Below, piece by piece: positions 52,021 through 63,284 of a DNA stretch of 64,000 bases. The notes under the pieces are model-generated. The model was not told where the DNA came from, ran no database searches, and saw only the letters and a program-made list of their open reading frames with translations. The stretch comes from Drosophila pseudoobscura. Its lineage: Eukaryota > Arthropoda > Insecta > Diptera > Drosophilidae. A program made the position numbers and the translations under genes. The stretch covers positions 17,193,501 through 17,257,500 of the forward strand of contig NC_046680.1 in the NCBI RefSeq assembly GCF_009870125.1, in the 5' to 3' direction. The stretch's first letter is position 1. Each line of letters begins with the position of its first letter.

Positions 52021-55000
52021 ATGGACACCGGAAGTGTGGTTAGCGAACCGATTTCCGCGCATCATCGCGCGTTTGCCAAACAGAAATCCGCCTCCATGGT
52101 AAGTTCATTCGATTGCAGAAACTGAAACAGAAAGCTATGCAAGCCACGACGATTGTGTAAGGCCACATTATAGAAATAGACAGAAACATGCTGGTACTCG
52201 TATGTTTACACATAATTAATGCAACATCTATCGCTTGTTGCCTCCACTGCTCCTGCCCTGCCCCATTGTCTGATTCGATTATATAAGAGCGCCAAATGCT
52301 ATCCACGCTAATTAGATGTTGACACGCACATCCCATCCCCATCACCATCCCAGACAAACATCGACCACTAGGCAGATACATAGACCGTACTCGTACTAAG
52401 CGGACTATACGTACATTCGGGGGTACTTTGCATTGTTTCACGCTAGAAAGTTGTCGAAAATGAAATTCGCAAATAGCCAACGATAAATCAAAGCTACAAG
52501 CAAGCAAATACCAGACGAAATATAGCGTAGCAGAGGGATATTGATATTCAATTCGAAGTCTTAGATACCCTTGCAGGTCCCACCGCACTCCACCAAAAGT
52601 AACCCTCGCCAAGAAATAAATGCCAGCTAATAAAGAGTTGAAAACTCGGAAAGATTGAAATGGCAGAGCCCCAAAACACAAACAGTTTTCGACAATTAAT
52701 TGCAAATGCATTTGAATGCATTTTTAAGCAACACTTTCACGCGGCCCACAACAATGCAAAGTCATTCATTCCGATGCAACCTAAGAGTTGCATTCAACCG
52801 ATTGGGCGTTCGAGTATCTAAATATTTTACCAGACACGAGTATTACATATGTGTGAAATACTGCATACTGCACCCCCCGCCCAGTGAGGTGAGTGGAATG
52901 AATAAGTGTGTGAAAAGTGAAATTATGATTCAATAGATGTAGCATATTTATGAAACAAGAGAATTCCCTGTGATCATATCCTAGGAAGTGAAGTTTTGAG
53001 TTTCGCCAAGCTGGAAAGGGTCAAAGTGTTGGGAAAGTGTAGCCTATGAACCCATAGATCTTTAACATCTGGGTTCAGTACACTCACTCACCTCTCTCAT
53101 ATGTTGGAGATATTTTATTTTTGTGGTGCAATGGGGAGAGGAATATTCACAAATGATTTCTGCTTAGCAATTTAGTGGAAAGAAGTCGGACAGACGCCAC
53201 AATGGAACTTTCACTCGCAGCGAAAAGATTGAAAGCAAGAGTGAGTGACGAATACTCGTATGTTTTTTTTTTTTTTGTTTTGTCTGCGTTCGAGCATCGG
53301 ACATCAGCATCCACATCGATGCGACTCATTAACCGGCAGGTGTTTAGTCAAGGGGTGTTGGAGAGGCTGCCGTAGCAATAATACTGTATCTATAAATAGT
53401 GCCAGTAAATTGGCCATAACAAATGGCTGAACAAATAGTTTGCATTGCCCAAATATTGAGTAACGCAACGCGACTGGTAGGGAAAACCAGCATAGTACAC
53501 TCTTCGAAGACCTTCCACAAGCCGCACCCCAAAGTCGGGCTGCATTTCACACCCTTCTTGACGACAGACACAGATCCCTACCATTCCAACGGTCAATTAA
53601 TTCCTTCCGCAAAATTACATCAATTACTCAACGGCATGGAGGAAAAGAGCCCTGCCCGCATTTGATATTTGAAACTCTCTTTTAATATATGCAAATTTAT
53701 TTATGATCTGAATGAAAAGTCAAGAAATTTTATAGCCCAATCCGCTGTACGAAGAAGTTCTCACGTTCTCCCTCTGGACTGGACAATGTCCAGTCTCGAT
53801 TTCCTTCCCCTGCTTGTTATTAATTTTGTACAAATTTCTCAACAACTGCAACTTCCTCAAGCAATGGGTAAGGGTTGCCAGCGAGGGGTGAAAGGGAGCT
53901 TCAGTTATGTCAAGGCGGTGGTTGTTGCACTTAAGTGCAGCTGAGACAAGACTTTGTAACGGTTCTGTTCGGTTCGGTTCGGGGCTTATGGGGTGGTGTG
54001 CAAATTGTTTCATGTGGCAGGAGGAAGTACACACTGTGCAGCGTTATCCTGTGGGAACGAGATTAAAAACTGCAACTGAAAATGAAACATTCATTATTCC
54101 CACAAGATTTTTTATACCCGATAATCAAAATGAGTTTAGGGGTATATTAGATTTGTGTGTAATGCCCAGAAGAAAGGCTTTCCGACCAGATGAAGTCTTT
54201 ATATTCTTGATCAGCATCAGTGGCCGAGTAGATTGGCCGAGGCCGACTGAAATGGCATTTCTACATGATTTTTACATGGAACATACACATTTATGAACAT
54301 AGCTCGAAAAGCTTTCGTTGTGGCAGAGCAACAGGTTCCACCGACAGGCCCCAAAAGCCCCAAAAGCTCGAACAGCGTCAAAAGTTGGGGAGAAAGCGAA
54401 TCTCACCTAATCAGCTGATTTGTCTGTAGTCCGGTTGCTGACGTTCTTTGTTTGTTAAAATTTTGTTTGTTTCTTTAAAATTGGCCATAAGATAAGTGTT
54501 TTTTGTAAACTACATATACCTGCAAAGATTTCGCGATTGCTAGGCATTACCGCTAAAAATTGTGCTGTGATAAATGTGATAAACGAGAGACTGACGCGAA
54601 ACTCAAGCAACAACAAAAAGTGCTCAATTATCAGTAATTTACAATATTAGGAAACTTGATTCCATAAGCCAACCGATTAATTTTTAACTAGAAAAAGTTG
54701 TGTGCTTATATAACAAGTAAACAGAACAGAAGCCGAACACCGAATACTAAAACCGACCGAGCAAACCCCATTAGAACCGAAGCTCTGCTCGTCCCCATCG
54801 CACTGGGAAATTGAAAAAAATGCGAATCGTTGGCCGCAGTATGTTGTCAGCCCTCAAGCGGCTATCAGTCAGCCACCAGAATCAGACGATCTTGGCCAGA
54901 AGTAGCTCAGTCCGCAGTGCCCAGCGGAACCCAGAGTCGCAATCACAACGATCAGTCCATAGTCAATTCGGAACAATGAGTCTCCCGGAACGCAAGCCCT

Positions 55001-58000
55001 TCACGCCGGACTTCTTTTTCCGCCAAGTACGTAACCCGCATCTGACGCAACTGATGAAATTTCTCAGTCGAGATTAACCATCACCGCCAACAGCTGTTCG
55101 ATGGGGAGAGCAGCACCTACAGCTACCTGCTGGCGGACCTGAAGACTGGCGAGGCCGTGATCATCGATCCCGTGCTGGAGCAGGCCAAGCGAGATGCCCA
55201 GCTGGTCAAGGAATTGGGCTTCAAGCTCAAATATGCCAGTGAGTGAGCTGGGGAAGGGGCACTCTTGTCACCTTGGCGATAATTTCATCATCCCACGCAC
55301 GTATTTCAGTCAACACACACATGCACGCGGATCACATAACGGGCAGCGGCTGGCTCAGAGAGCTGACTGGCTGCCAGTCGGTGATTGCCGCCGCCAGCGG
55401 TGCCAAGGCGGACTGCCACTTGAAGGAGGGCGATCACGTTGATTTTGGGAGCCATGTCATTGATACTCTGGCCACTCCTGGACACACCAACGGCTGTATG
55501 AGCTACGTGATCAAGGAGCAGGGCTGCGTCTTCACTGGCGACACACTGCTTATACGCGGCTGCGGACGCACAGACTTCCAGGAGGGCAGCCCCAAGAATC
55601 TGTATGAAAATGTTCACAGCAAGATCTTTACGCTGCCCGATAACTATCGCATCTATCCGGCCCACGACTACAAGTGAGTTACAGGAAAGTGAAAATGAAG
55701 GGAAGATCGAGTGCTAACACTTTGATCCTTGCAGAGGACAACTAGAGAGCAGCGTGTGGGAGGAGAAGCGCTATAACCCCCGTCTGACCAAGGATCTGGA
55801 GGAGTTTATCAAAATCATGGAGAACCTTAATTTGCCATATCCCAAAAAGATAGATGCGTCGCTGCCCGCCAATCGAGAGTGTGGAGTCTACGATATACCC
55901 AAGGAGTAACCCACTCTAATTAGATCCTTATAAAGCCACTACAAGTGCATCTAAAAAAACATATTCGTATAGAACAATACTTCCAAGAAATTTGTAATCT
56001 ATCAAAATATAAATAAATACTTTTGCAATCCATATTCAACCCAGATCTTAGACGTTACTCTAGAAACAGATCCTTTCCCATGAAGAAACGAATGTCAACT
56101 AATTTCTGTCACTTCTTCCTATTTTCACAGACCATTCTGAATCCGAAGGGTTGTGGCAGTGCTGCCAAGTACAGTCTCCACACGGCAGTGGCAGCCGAGA
56201 GCCATGAGGGCAGTCACACGACCACCCACAGCTCCTCCACCGGAAGACGGCGCAAGGGCGGCTCCCTGGGCGGAACGCTCTCATCCCGCTCCACGCGCAG
56301 CGAGTCAAAGGAGCTGCGTTCGGCTCTGCAGGATCGCGAGGCCGTCATCCAGAATCTGCGCATCCAGCTGTGTCTGGGGAAGCTGCCACGGCCCAGCGGA
56401 CCGCCGCTGGACGATTCAGAGAAGCCGGCAGCCGAGCAAAAGCTGAGCCGACTGAAGTCCGAGGCGGAAAATAAACGCATCAAGATCAAGAACCTAAAGA
56501 GCGCCCTCGAGAAGCTAGACATCACAGAGTAAGCAATGAAAGCATATAAAAACGAAGAAGATTAAAGCTAATTCCCATCCCATTCTCTTCCGCCCTTAGC
56601 AACATCGACATACGCATCCGTCAGGCAGAGCTGGAGTATGCCCTCGGCCGGGAGGAGCTTCAGATGCTTTCCATAGTGGAGGAGGCTCGGGCCCTGCAGT
56701 CCAGGTTGGAGAAGTCCAAGCCGGAGGCCCAGACCCTCTACAATATTATTAGCTCTGGGGTATCGCTCAGCCTGCATGCGGTGCATGCGACGTCCGGACG
56801 ATGGGCAGCCCAGCAGCGGGCCGATCAGCCGGGATTCTATGTGGAGTGGGCCCTGGAGGGCGACGGACTGTACAAGGGCGATCGCATTCTGGAGATCAAC
56901 GGGCGACTGGTGACCAGCAAGACCAAAGAGGAGCTACAGAAGCATGTGGGCAACTCCGGAAAGTGCCAAATGGTGGTGCTGCGCAAGAAATCCCTCCCTA
57001 TCCCCCAGAAGCAGCTCGACCAGGAGAAGGAGAACAACATGCGACTGCAGCATAGGATCTCTTACTTGGAGGAGCAGGTGAAAGAGCTGCAGACAGTCAA
57101 GGAGCAGCCACATCACCAGCAGCAGCAGCACCAACAGCACCAGCAGCTGCATCAGACACCTACCAACCAGTCGCAGCACGTGACCAGCATTAGTATCTCA
57201 TCTCCCCCTTCGACACCGCCCGAGAAGCCGCTGATCTTCCAGCGGGGCAACTACATCACCACCCTGGTGGGCGGCAAGCCAATTGAACTGATGGGCGATG
57301 ATAGCGCCCAGACGCCCGCGCATGTGACCAAGACCCTGATCAAGGAGAACACCCACATCGACCTGCGCGAGCGTCTTCCCCACATGTACTCCATGCCCTC
57401 CAAGTCGCTCTCCGCCTCGAAGATCTCCATCAACAGCGACTCCGCTTACATGCAGCACCACAGGCGCGAGAAGGAGCGTCACCGGGAGCGTCGGCCACGC
57501 GACCCCCTCCAGCAGCAACAGCAGCTCCACCGCGAGCATCTGATGAGCGCTCATGCACGCAGTGTGGAGCACCTCAACCAGTACAACGGGTATGTAAACA
57601 GAGAATTTCCGCTAGGTTCCATCCATACTAATACATCCATACATCTCTATGGTCTTCCCAGACTGGAACGTCGACGGGAAACGCCGCGCCAGAGCGAGGC
57701 GCAGACCCTGCGCACCCGCCTGCCCAGCGATATGAGGAGCGTCAAGTCCCTGGACTTTGACAGCGAGAACGAATCCAGAGCAGCGACAGAGACCCGCACA
57801 GTGCGACCGACGCCACCGAAGAAGCCCCTCCGCCTGTCGCTGCAGCGGGCCCAGAGCCTGCAGACCGTGGAACTGCACCCCGGCCACGACCTGGAACGGA
57901 AGCGGCCGATGAAACGGATGCATCACAACAATAACAACCACAACAAGAGCACAGCCTCGCCCACGGACGAGGGCCAGACGATGCTCATCGAGAGCTGCAG

Positions 58001-58043
58001 TCCGCTGCACACAGCCTCTCTGGGCAGGCACAAGCTCATCTAA
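52021..58043 (+). CDS. Coiled-coil and PDZ domain protein
   Basis: Exons: 52021-52098, 56131-56528, 56600-57589 and 57662-58043, giving 615 residues (639 if the last 72-base intron is kept). A Ser/Thr-rich start ([21 protein letters not shown]) leads to heptad-like helices at about residues 85-200 ([36 protein letters not shown]). One PDZ domain follows at about 212-290, with [25 protein letters not shown] and the carboxylate-binding GVSL loop near its start. After it come another coiled coil ([17 protein letters not shown]), Gln/His repeats and a long basic, Pro/Ser-rich tail. It looks like a cytoplasmic scaffold that binds C-terminal peptides; I do not recognise the gene name. AATAAA lies at 58374-58379. 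Confidence 0.82.
52099..54819 (+). other. First coding intron of the PDZ gene upstream of nested ETHE1
   Basis: No independent coding frame is supported here. A 223-codon antisense frame at 52040-52711 overlaps the PDZ first exon and is not coding-like. A poly-T run stands at 53262-53276. The nested ETHE1 promoter must lie in the last few hundred bases. Confidence 0.4.
54820..55909 (+). CDS. ETHE1: ETHE1-type mitochondrial persulfide dioxygenase, nested gene
   Basis: Exons: 54820-55026, 55094-55238, 55310-55673, 55735-55909, giving 296 residues. The first 45 or so are rich in Arg and Ser with no acidic residues at the start ([20 protein letters not shown]), a mitochondrial targeting peptide. 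The metallo-beta-lactamase fold follows, with the HxHxDH motif ([10 protein letters not shown]), the second iron-ligand His (TPGHTNGC) and the Asp ligand ([19 protein letters not shown]). ETHE1 oxidises glutathione persulfide to sulfite in the sulfide-disposal pathway. The gene lies wholly inside the first coding intron of the PDZ gene on the same strand. Another ATG ([10 protein letters not shown]) could give a cytosolic form. AATAAA lies at 56012-56017. Confidence 0.93.
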
Positions 58044-59181
58044 GGGGTGGAAAACACCCCCCACGTAGTGTTAATGGAACTATCTTAACCCCCGACTGCT
58101 AGCAGATGGCAGTTGACACCAACAGGCGGACATGTGCAAAATTATAATTAGAATTACGTTTACCATTAGCAGTCTCTTGCGTAAATTGTTGGGAGGTTCA
58201 CTTGTACTCTATATCGTAGTTGTTGTAGAGCTCGGTGTGCACTGTACTTACTTTCTACATCGATAAGTAGGGCTTGGCTATAGTCTTGTAGTATAAGCAG
58301 ACCTGATAATTGAGAGATTATTGTATGATGATTTTATTAGCACAATTTAAACAGACATTAATGTAAATACACAAATAAACTTATTCATTTTATTTTGTGC
58401 TGAATTTATTTTGATTCGGGAAATTATAGCCACCAGTGACGGACCGGCCCCCACACAGTCGTAAATTTTATGTGACTCTTGATGCTGATAAGATTTATTT
58501 GATGGCACCTAAATCATGAATAGATAAGAGCAGATCCCCATTCGAAAGTTGATTTCAACTCACATTACTCCAGACTGGAAACAGTTTCTTAGCAGACCTC
58601 CAAGAATACAGAGTTTTGGTTCCTTTCTCAAGAGAAAGGTGAGTACTTAAAAGAAGTACTTAGTACTTAGAAACGAAATGCATATCACTTATAAATTGAA
58701 TGGACGAATTACCCTTTCTATAGGGTATGCTTAAGTTTTCTATGCATACTAATGCCTTTCTATACTTAATGGCAACGAAAATTCCATTCCCGATCAGCAT
58801 CTATACCATATTTGAGTGTATTTAGTTTTGTCTGTAAGTCAGTTTAGGAAATCGAAATAAAAATAACCAACTCTTTAGGTCCCAAAAGGAGTAATGCGAA
58901 ATAAAATTAAGGGTATGATAATACTATCATTCTGAGCTATTATCAAACATAATCAGTTCCTTAGATAGGGAGTTTGACAAATATCGGGCAGACAGGAAAA
59001 TGGGTACCGTCCATTACCGTGACAGCCATAAATTAGAGATAGAGCAAAAATATTCAAACCGAAACTTGGCGACCGATAAGCGATAAAAAAAACACTCACC
59101 TCATCATAATTCAATCATTGAGTACCAGAATTGAAGTGCCTGATACAATGGTGCGTCCCTTCATCGTTTTCAGTTTGGGAT
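58044..59181. other. PDZ 3' UTR and putative promoter/5' UTR of the chimeric ETHE1 gene
   Basis: After the PDZ polyA signal (58374-58379), GAAAG followed by GTGAGTAC at 58633-58645 is a likely 5' UTR splice donor, much like AACAAG/GTGAGTAC before Sod3 (61643-61655). TTTTCAG at 59167-59173 is the matching acceptor. Short blocks shared in the same order with the Sod3 upstream region include AGATAGAGCA, GATAAGCG, CATTGAG and TGAAGTGC. Confidence 0.4.
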
Positions 59182-60322
59182 ATGTTGCGAATTCTTGCGA
59201 TTGCCCTGACACTATGTGCCTCAATATGTGCGACTGCTCTGCCGGTAAGACCCTAAAGTTTTAAAACTCGATACAACGACAATCCATTATTAAATTCTCA
59301 TACTGCACTTTGCTTGCCTTGTTGGAAAACATCCAGAATGGTTTATCAAGCCTGCCGGAGCGCCAACCCTTTACATCGGACTTCTTCTTCCGTCAAGTAC
59401 GTACTCTCCTTTAATGTAAACGGTAAGCAACTGTCCCAACTGATTCCCAACAGCTTTTCGATGAGGAGAGCAGCACCTACAGCTACCTGCTGGCGGACCT
59501 GAAGACCGGAGAGGCCGTGATCATCGATCCCGTGCTGGAGCAGGCCAAGCGAGATGCCCAGCTGGTCAAGGAGCTGGGCTTCAAGCTCAAATATGCAAGT
59601 GAGTATTTTTAGTAACTATACATATATAGGAACTAATATCACTTATTTATTATTTCTCCCAAGTCAACACACACATGCACGCGGATCACATTACGGGCAG
59701 CGGCTGGTTGAGGGAGCTGACTGGCTGCCAGTCGATGATTGCCGCCGCCAGCGGAGCCAAAGCGGATCTGTATCTGAGGGAGGGCGATCGTATTGAATTT
59801 GGAAGCCATGTCATTGATGTCCTAGCCACTCCGGGCCACACCAATGGCTGCATGAGCTACGTGATCAAGGAGCAGGCCTGCGTCTTCACTGGCGACACGG
59901 TTCTGATACGCGGCTGTGGACGCACAGACTTCCAGGAGGGCAGTTCAGAATTTCTCTACGAAAATGTCCATACCAAAATCTTTATACTGCCCGAGAACTA
60001 TCGCATCTACCCGGCCCATGACTACAAGTGAGATACAGGAACATCAAAATAAAGGGAAGATCGAGTGCTAATGCGTTGATCCTTACAGAGGACAACTAGA
60101 GAGCAGCGTGTGGGAGGAGAAGCGCTATAACCCCCGGCTGACCAAGGATCTGGAGGAGTTTATTCAAATCATGGATAATCTAAACTTGTCATATCCCAAT
60201 AAGATAGGTGGTGTTATTGAAAGCTACAAGTATAGGATCATCCCGTAACTAATGGATCTCTTTCAGATGTCTCGCTGCCTGCCAATCGAGAGTGCGGAGT
60301 CTACGATATACCAAAGGAGTAG
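59182..60322 (+). CDS. Chimeric ETHE1-like gene with a Sod3-like signal-peptide exon
   Basis: Exons: 59182-59244, 59337-59396, 59454-59598, 59664-60027, 60089-60207, 60267-60322, giving 268 residues with no stop or frameshift. Exon 1 encodes [20 protein letters not shown], a secretory signal peptide, and aligns without gaps with Sod3 exon 1. Exons 3-6 match exons 2-4 of the nested ETHE1 with identical lengths (145, 364, 119+56=175 bases). The 145-base exon matches at 138 positions, with one amino-acid change. All iron ligands are kept ([20 protein letters not shown]). The final 175 bases are split by a 59-base intron absent from the parent. The protein is therefore predicted to be a secreted or ER-lumen sulfur dioxygenase rather than mitochondrial. 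AATAAA lies at 60332-60337. Confidence 0.85.
60208..60266 (+). other. Extra 59-base intron in the ETHE1 duplicate
   Basis: GTGGTG at the start, ACTAAT branch-point-like sequence and CTCTTTCAG at the end. Removing it restores the reading frame (ATA-GAT-GTC-TCG-CTG) and an exact match in length with the parent exon; keeping it would meet a stop. Confidence 0.8.
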
Positions 60323-60339
60323 TCCATGAAAAATAAATA

Positions 60340-63284
60340 TAACGTTAATTTAATTAAATAAATGCATTGAAAAAAATATACAAGCTGACCGAAGCTCTGG
60401 CATACATGCACTATACATTTATAGCCACCAGTGTACAAGCCTTGCACGTATTGAGAGACGCGATAGTGAATGCTTCAGTATACAACTTATGCACTGGCCG
60501 CCAGTGTGGGCACGAGCCGAGCACGTATTTTGTGACGAGATGGTGATAAACTATTAAAATAAACCGCACGTAAGCGTGTCCCGGCAGCCGTTTGAACAAT
60601 TGCGAAGAATGCAAACATTGTATAAGGGCTAATAATTGTGCCTTTATTAAACACTTAATTGAAAAATACAATTGAAAAGTAAATCAAAACGATTGATAGC
60701 TCTTAAGCTATTTCCAGTGTTTAAATGCTTAGACTATCCGCCTGATAGTACCGTTCAAATTCAGCACTTGATAAAGCTTTGCGAGTGTGAGAGAGTAATT
60801 GAGAGAGGAGACCAGATTTCTCAGCCACACGAAACGATCCGATCTGAAATCAGGCAGTGCTGCCAGTTTAGCCCATTTCAGGCTAGATCTAGCATTTTTA
60901 AAAGTGGACTATCTTTTCAAATTCATTAGAGCAAGATTTTGATTCTGTTCAATTTCAGACTACCCTATAAATTTGAAGTTCTTAGGAAACTCTATGTATT
61001 TTCCGTTGGAAACGTGCTGCGGCAAAAAATACCAACGATATTGGGAAAGCTCTGGAAGATAGTAAGATCACCGACATTGATAGTATAAAGTACGATACAA
61101 TTAATTCGTTCAAATGGAGAGGTGCTAGCCTACAAATGCTATTCACGGTCCCAAATGCCCACGGCCAAATGCTGATGTGGAACGGGTACTAGTTAAAACT
61201 AAATTGTGCAACAGTTTGCCTATAAAAGGTTCTTTTCAAGTTAATCATTTTTGCACGCATGTTAATTTTGTTTCAAATGTTATAGGATTGCGCAGACAGA
61301 AAATATTACCACCACTACCATTGAAAGATTTGAATTTAATTTTTTTAAAACGACATATACTATAACAGTCAAGAGCAGGATGCTGAGGTGGATTTAGTTT
61401 TAGCTGAATTTTAAGGCTATTTATTTTTAGTTTTAGCCACTTTGGGCATTTCTTTTTTCAATTCTAGCTATTATTCACCATCAAAACCTGGCAGCACTGA
61501 TCTCAGGTGCGCCTCTCTTCCCAGTCAAAGAGTCAATTTGCGGCAGCAAAGCCCGAGACTTGCTCGCAGTTCTCCACCGACAAGTGCACAAAACGGTTGT
61601 TTTTCGGGAAATAGAAGGAATCAGAACTAAGTACTAGTCGCTAACAAGGTGAGTACCCAGACGAAAAGAACAAGTGTGAGTGGAACAATTGACGAAGGTG
61701 AAGATAATTAATAAAGCTGAAACGTAGATCAATGGGAAATGAGAGTTTCTGAGCCAGTTTTAATTTATGGACTCTGATATTTCTTATTGAAACCAGTTAC
61801 CGCAAAACGCACTTAAAGCATTTTTGTTGTTCATTATTTTACTGTTTTTTTTTTTTTTTGTTTCTTTTTTCGCGCTGCGTTCGTCACTTGCCCTTGGATG
61901 GGTTAAAATAAAGTAACCAGTTATTCTTATACTGTGTCTGTGTGTGTAGGTGTGGGTGTAAAACTGCACTTGAGTCCCAATTTAAGCTGTCGAGAGGAAA
62001 CCAAGCTTCATTACAGTCAAGTCCCCACACAATCCACAAAGGCGCTACCTACAGCTTTGCTTCTGCTGAGTCGTTTCTGATCAGGAGAATTTTACTCCCA
62101 CAGAACCTCTGAACACTTGTTTGCAATCTTCTATCTATGATATTGAAACTAATGTATCATTCTTATCTGCATATTTTGCATCGTTTACTCAACTCCATTG
62201 TTTGCCAATTCAATTGTTCAGCATTATCTATAGTCGGTGTTGGATTCTAGAAATTCAAAAATAATTATAAGTGTCATGCCTCAAGAGTTGGCCAGATTAG
62301 CTTGGGCACATTCGAAAACGATCCAGAGACTCGGGAGCTCAGCAAAGCTGATAGCTCTTGCCTTTGCCCATTATTATCCAATCAATTACACCTCTCTGAC
62401 AGGAAAGAACCCAACAAAGCCCTAATAACACCCATTTGATGAAAAAACGATGATGATTATCCGCAATTTGTCGCAATGGTCACCCATATATACACAATGA
62501 TTGCATATCAAAACGGAAACAAGCTACGAATAGCGTTGCCCCAAAGAAAGGTCCAACAATCGCCTTTCGGCTTCCAGATAGGGCCTCCTCGGACAAGTGG
62601 CGGACGACGATAGGCAAAGAAGCCATAACATAGCCGTGAGAATCGTAAATTATGCCACACACATTTCGAGTGCAGATAAAGATAGAGCAGGTACGTGTTC
62701 CCAGCCAAATCTCCAGCATATCGCAGACTGCAAACTGATAAGCGGGAGACCGAGACCCGGCCATTGAACGAGCATTCCTCTGAAACAACTCTCCCTCCCC
62801 CTAATATTTCATCCATTGAGCATTGGAAATGAAGTGCGTATGAAAAAGAGATTGTTGATTGACCTTACCCAAAGCCACGCTTAACCCTGTGAAAAATGCT
62901 ATTTAAAGTGACTAGTGTGTGTCTGTACATTTATACAGATGGGTACTCGTATATCGTATATCATATATGACCCACAAATCGCTTCGTAAATTGGGGTTAG
63001 ACGCTTTAATTCCGCACACAACTGCCCGGACGGACAATGGACGGACAGAGTGCTCAAATCAAGCGAATATTCACCTGATGACGTACATGATAGAGATGAT
63101 AGAGATGAGCGATGGCATTTTGTAGGGGTGATCATAGTTCTGCTAGTTCTACATAGTCTTGTCAAATACGACCGGACTATATGATTGGACTTCGAAACCT
63201 TTCCATTTTATTTACCATTTATTCACTGTCCTTCGAAGCATTACTCGATCTTTCATGATCTCTTATTCCGTTTCAGCTTGAAAT
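60340..63284. other. Intergenic and Sod3 5' UTR/intron region, with a coding-like remnant
   Basis: A probable Sod3 5' UTR exon ends at the donor after AACAAG at 61648, and the acceptor TTTCAG lies at 63271-63276. At about 60950-61365 are interrupted peptide-like frames that may be a decayed mobile element or gene. A poly-T run stands at 61846-61859. Confidence 0.4.

Noticed and set aside
52040-52711. 223-codon minus-strand open frame
   Set aside because: It runs antisense through the PDZ first coding exon and intron, has no codon bias or domain, and reads through simple sequence.
59148-59262. Upstream ATG of the chimeric ETHE1 gene as its start codon
   Set aside because: It is out of frame with the signal peptide and the ETHE1 exons; at most it is an upstream ORF, and it may lie in a 5' intron.
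59314-59502. Alternative frame ([11 protein letters not shown]) across ETHE1-duplicate exon 2
   Set aside because: The frame matching the parent protein ([16 protein letters not shown]) is the neighbouring one, joined in phase to the signal exon.
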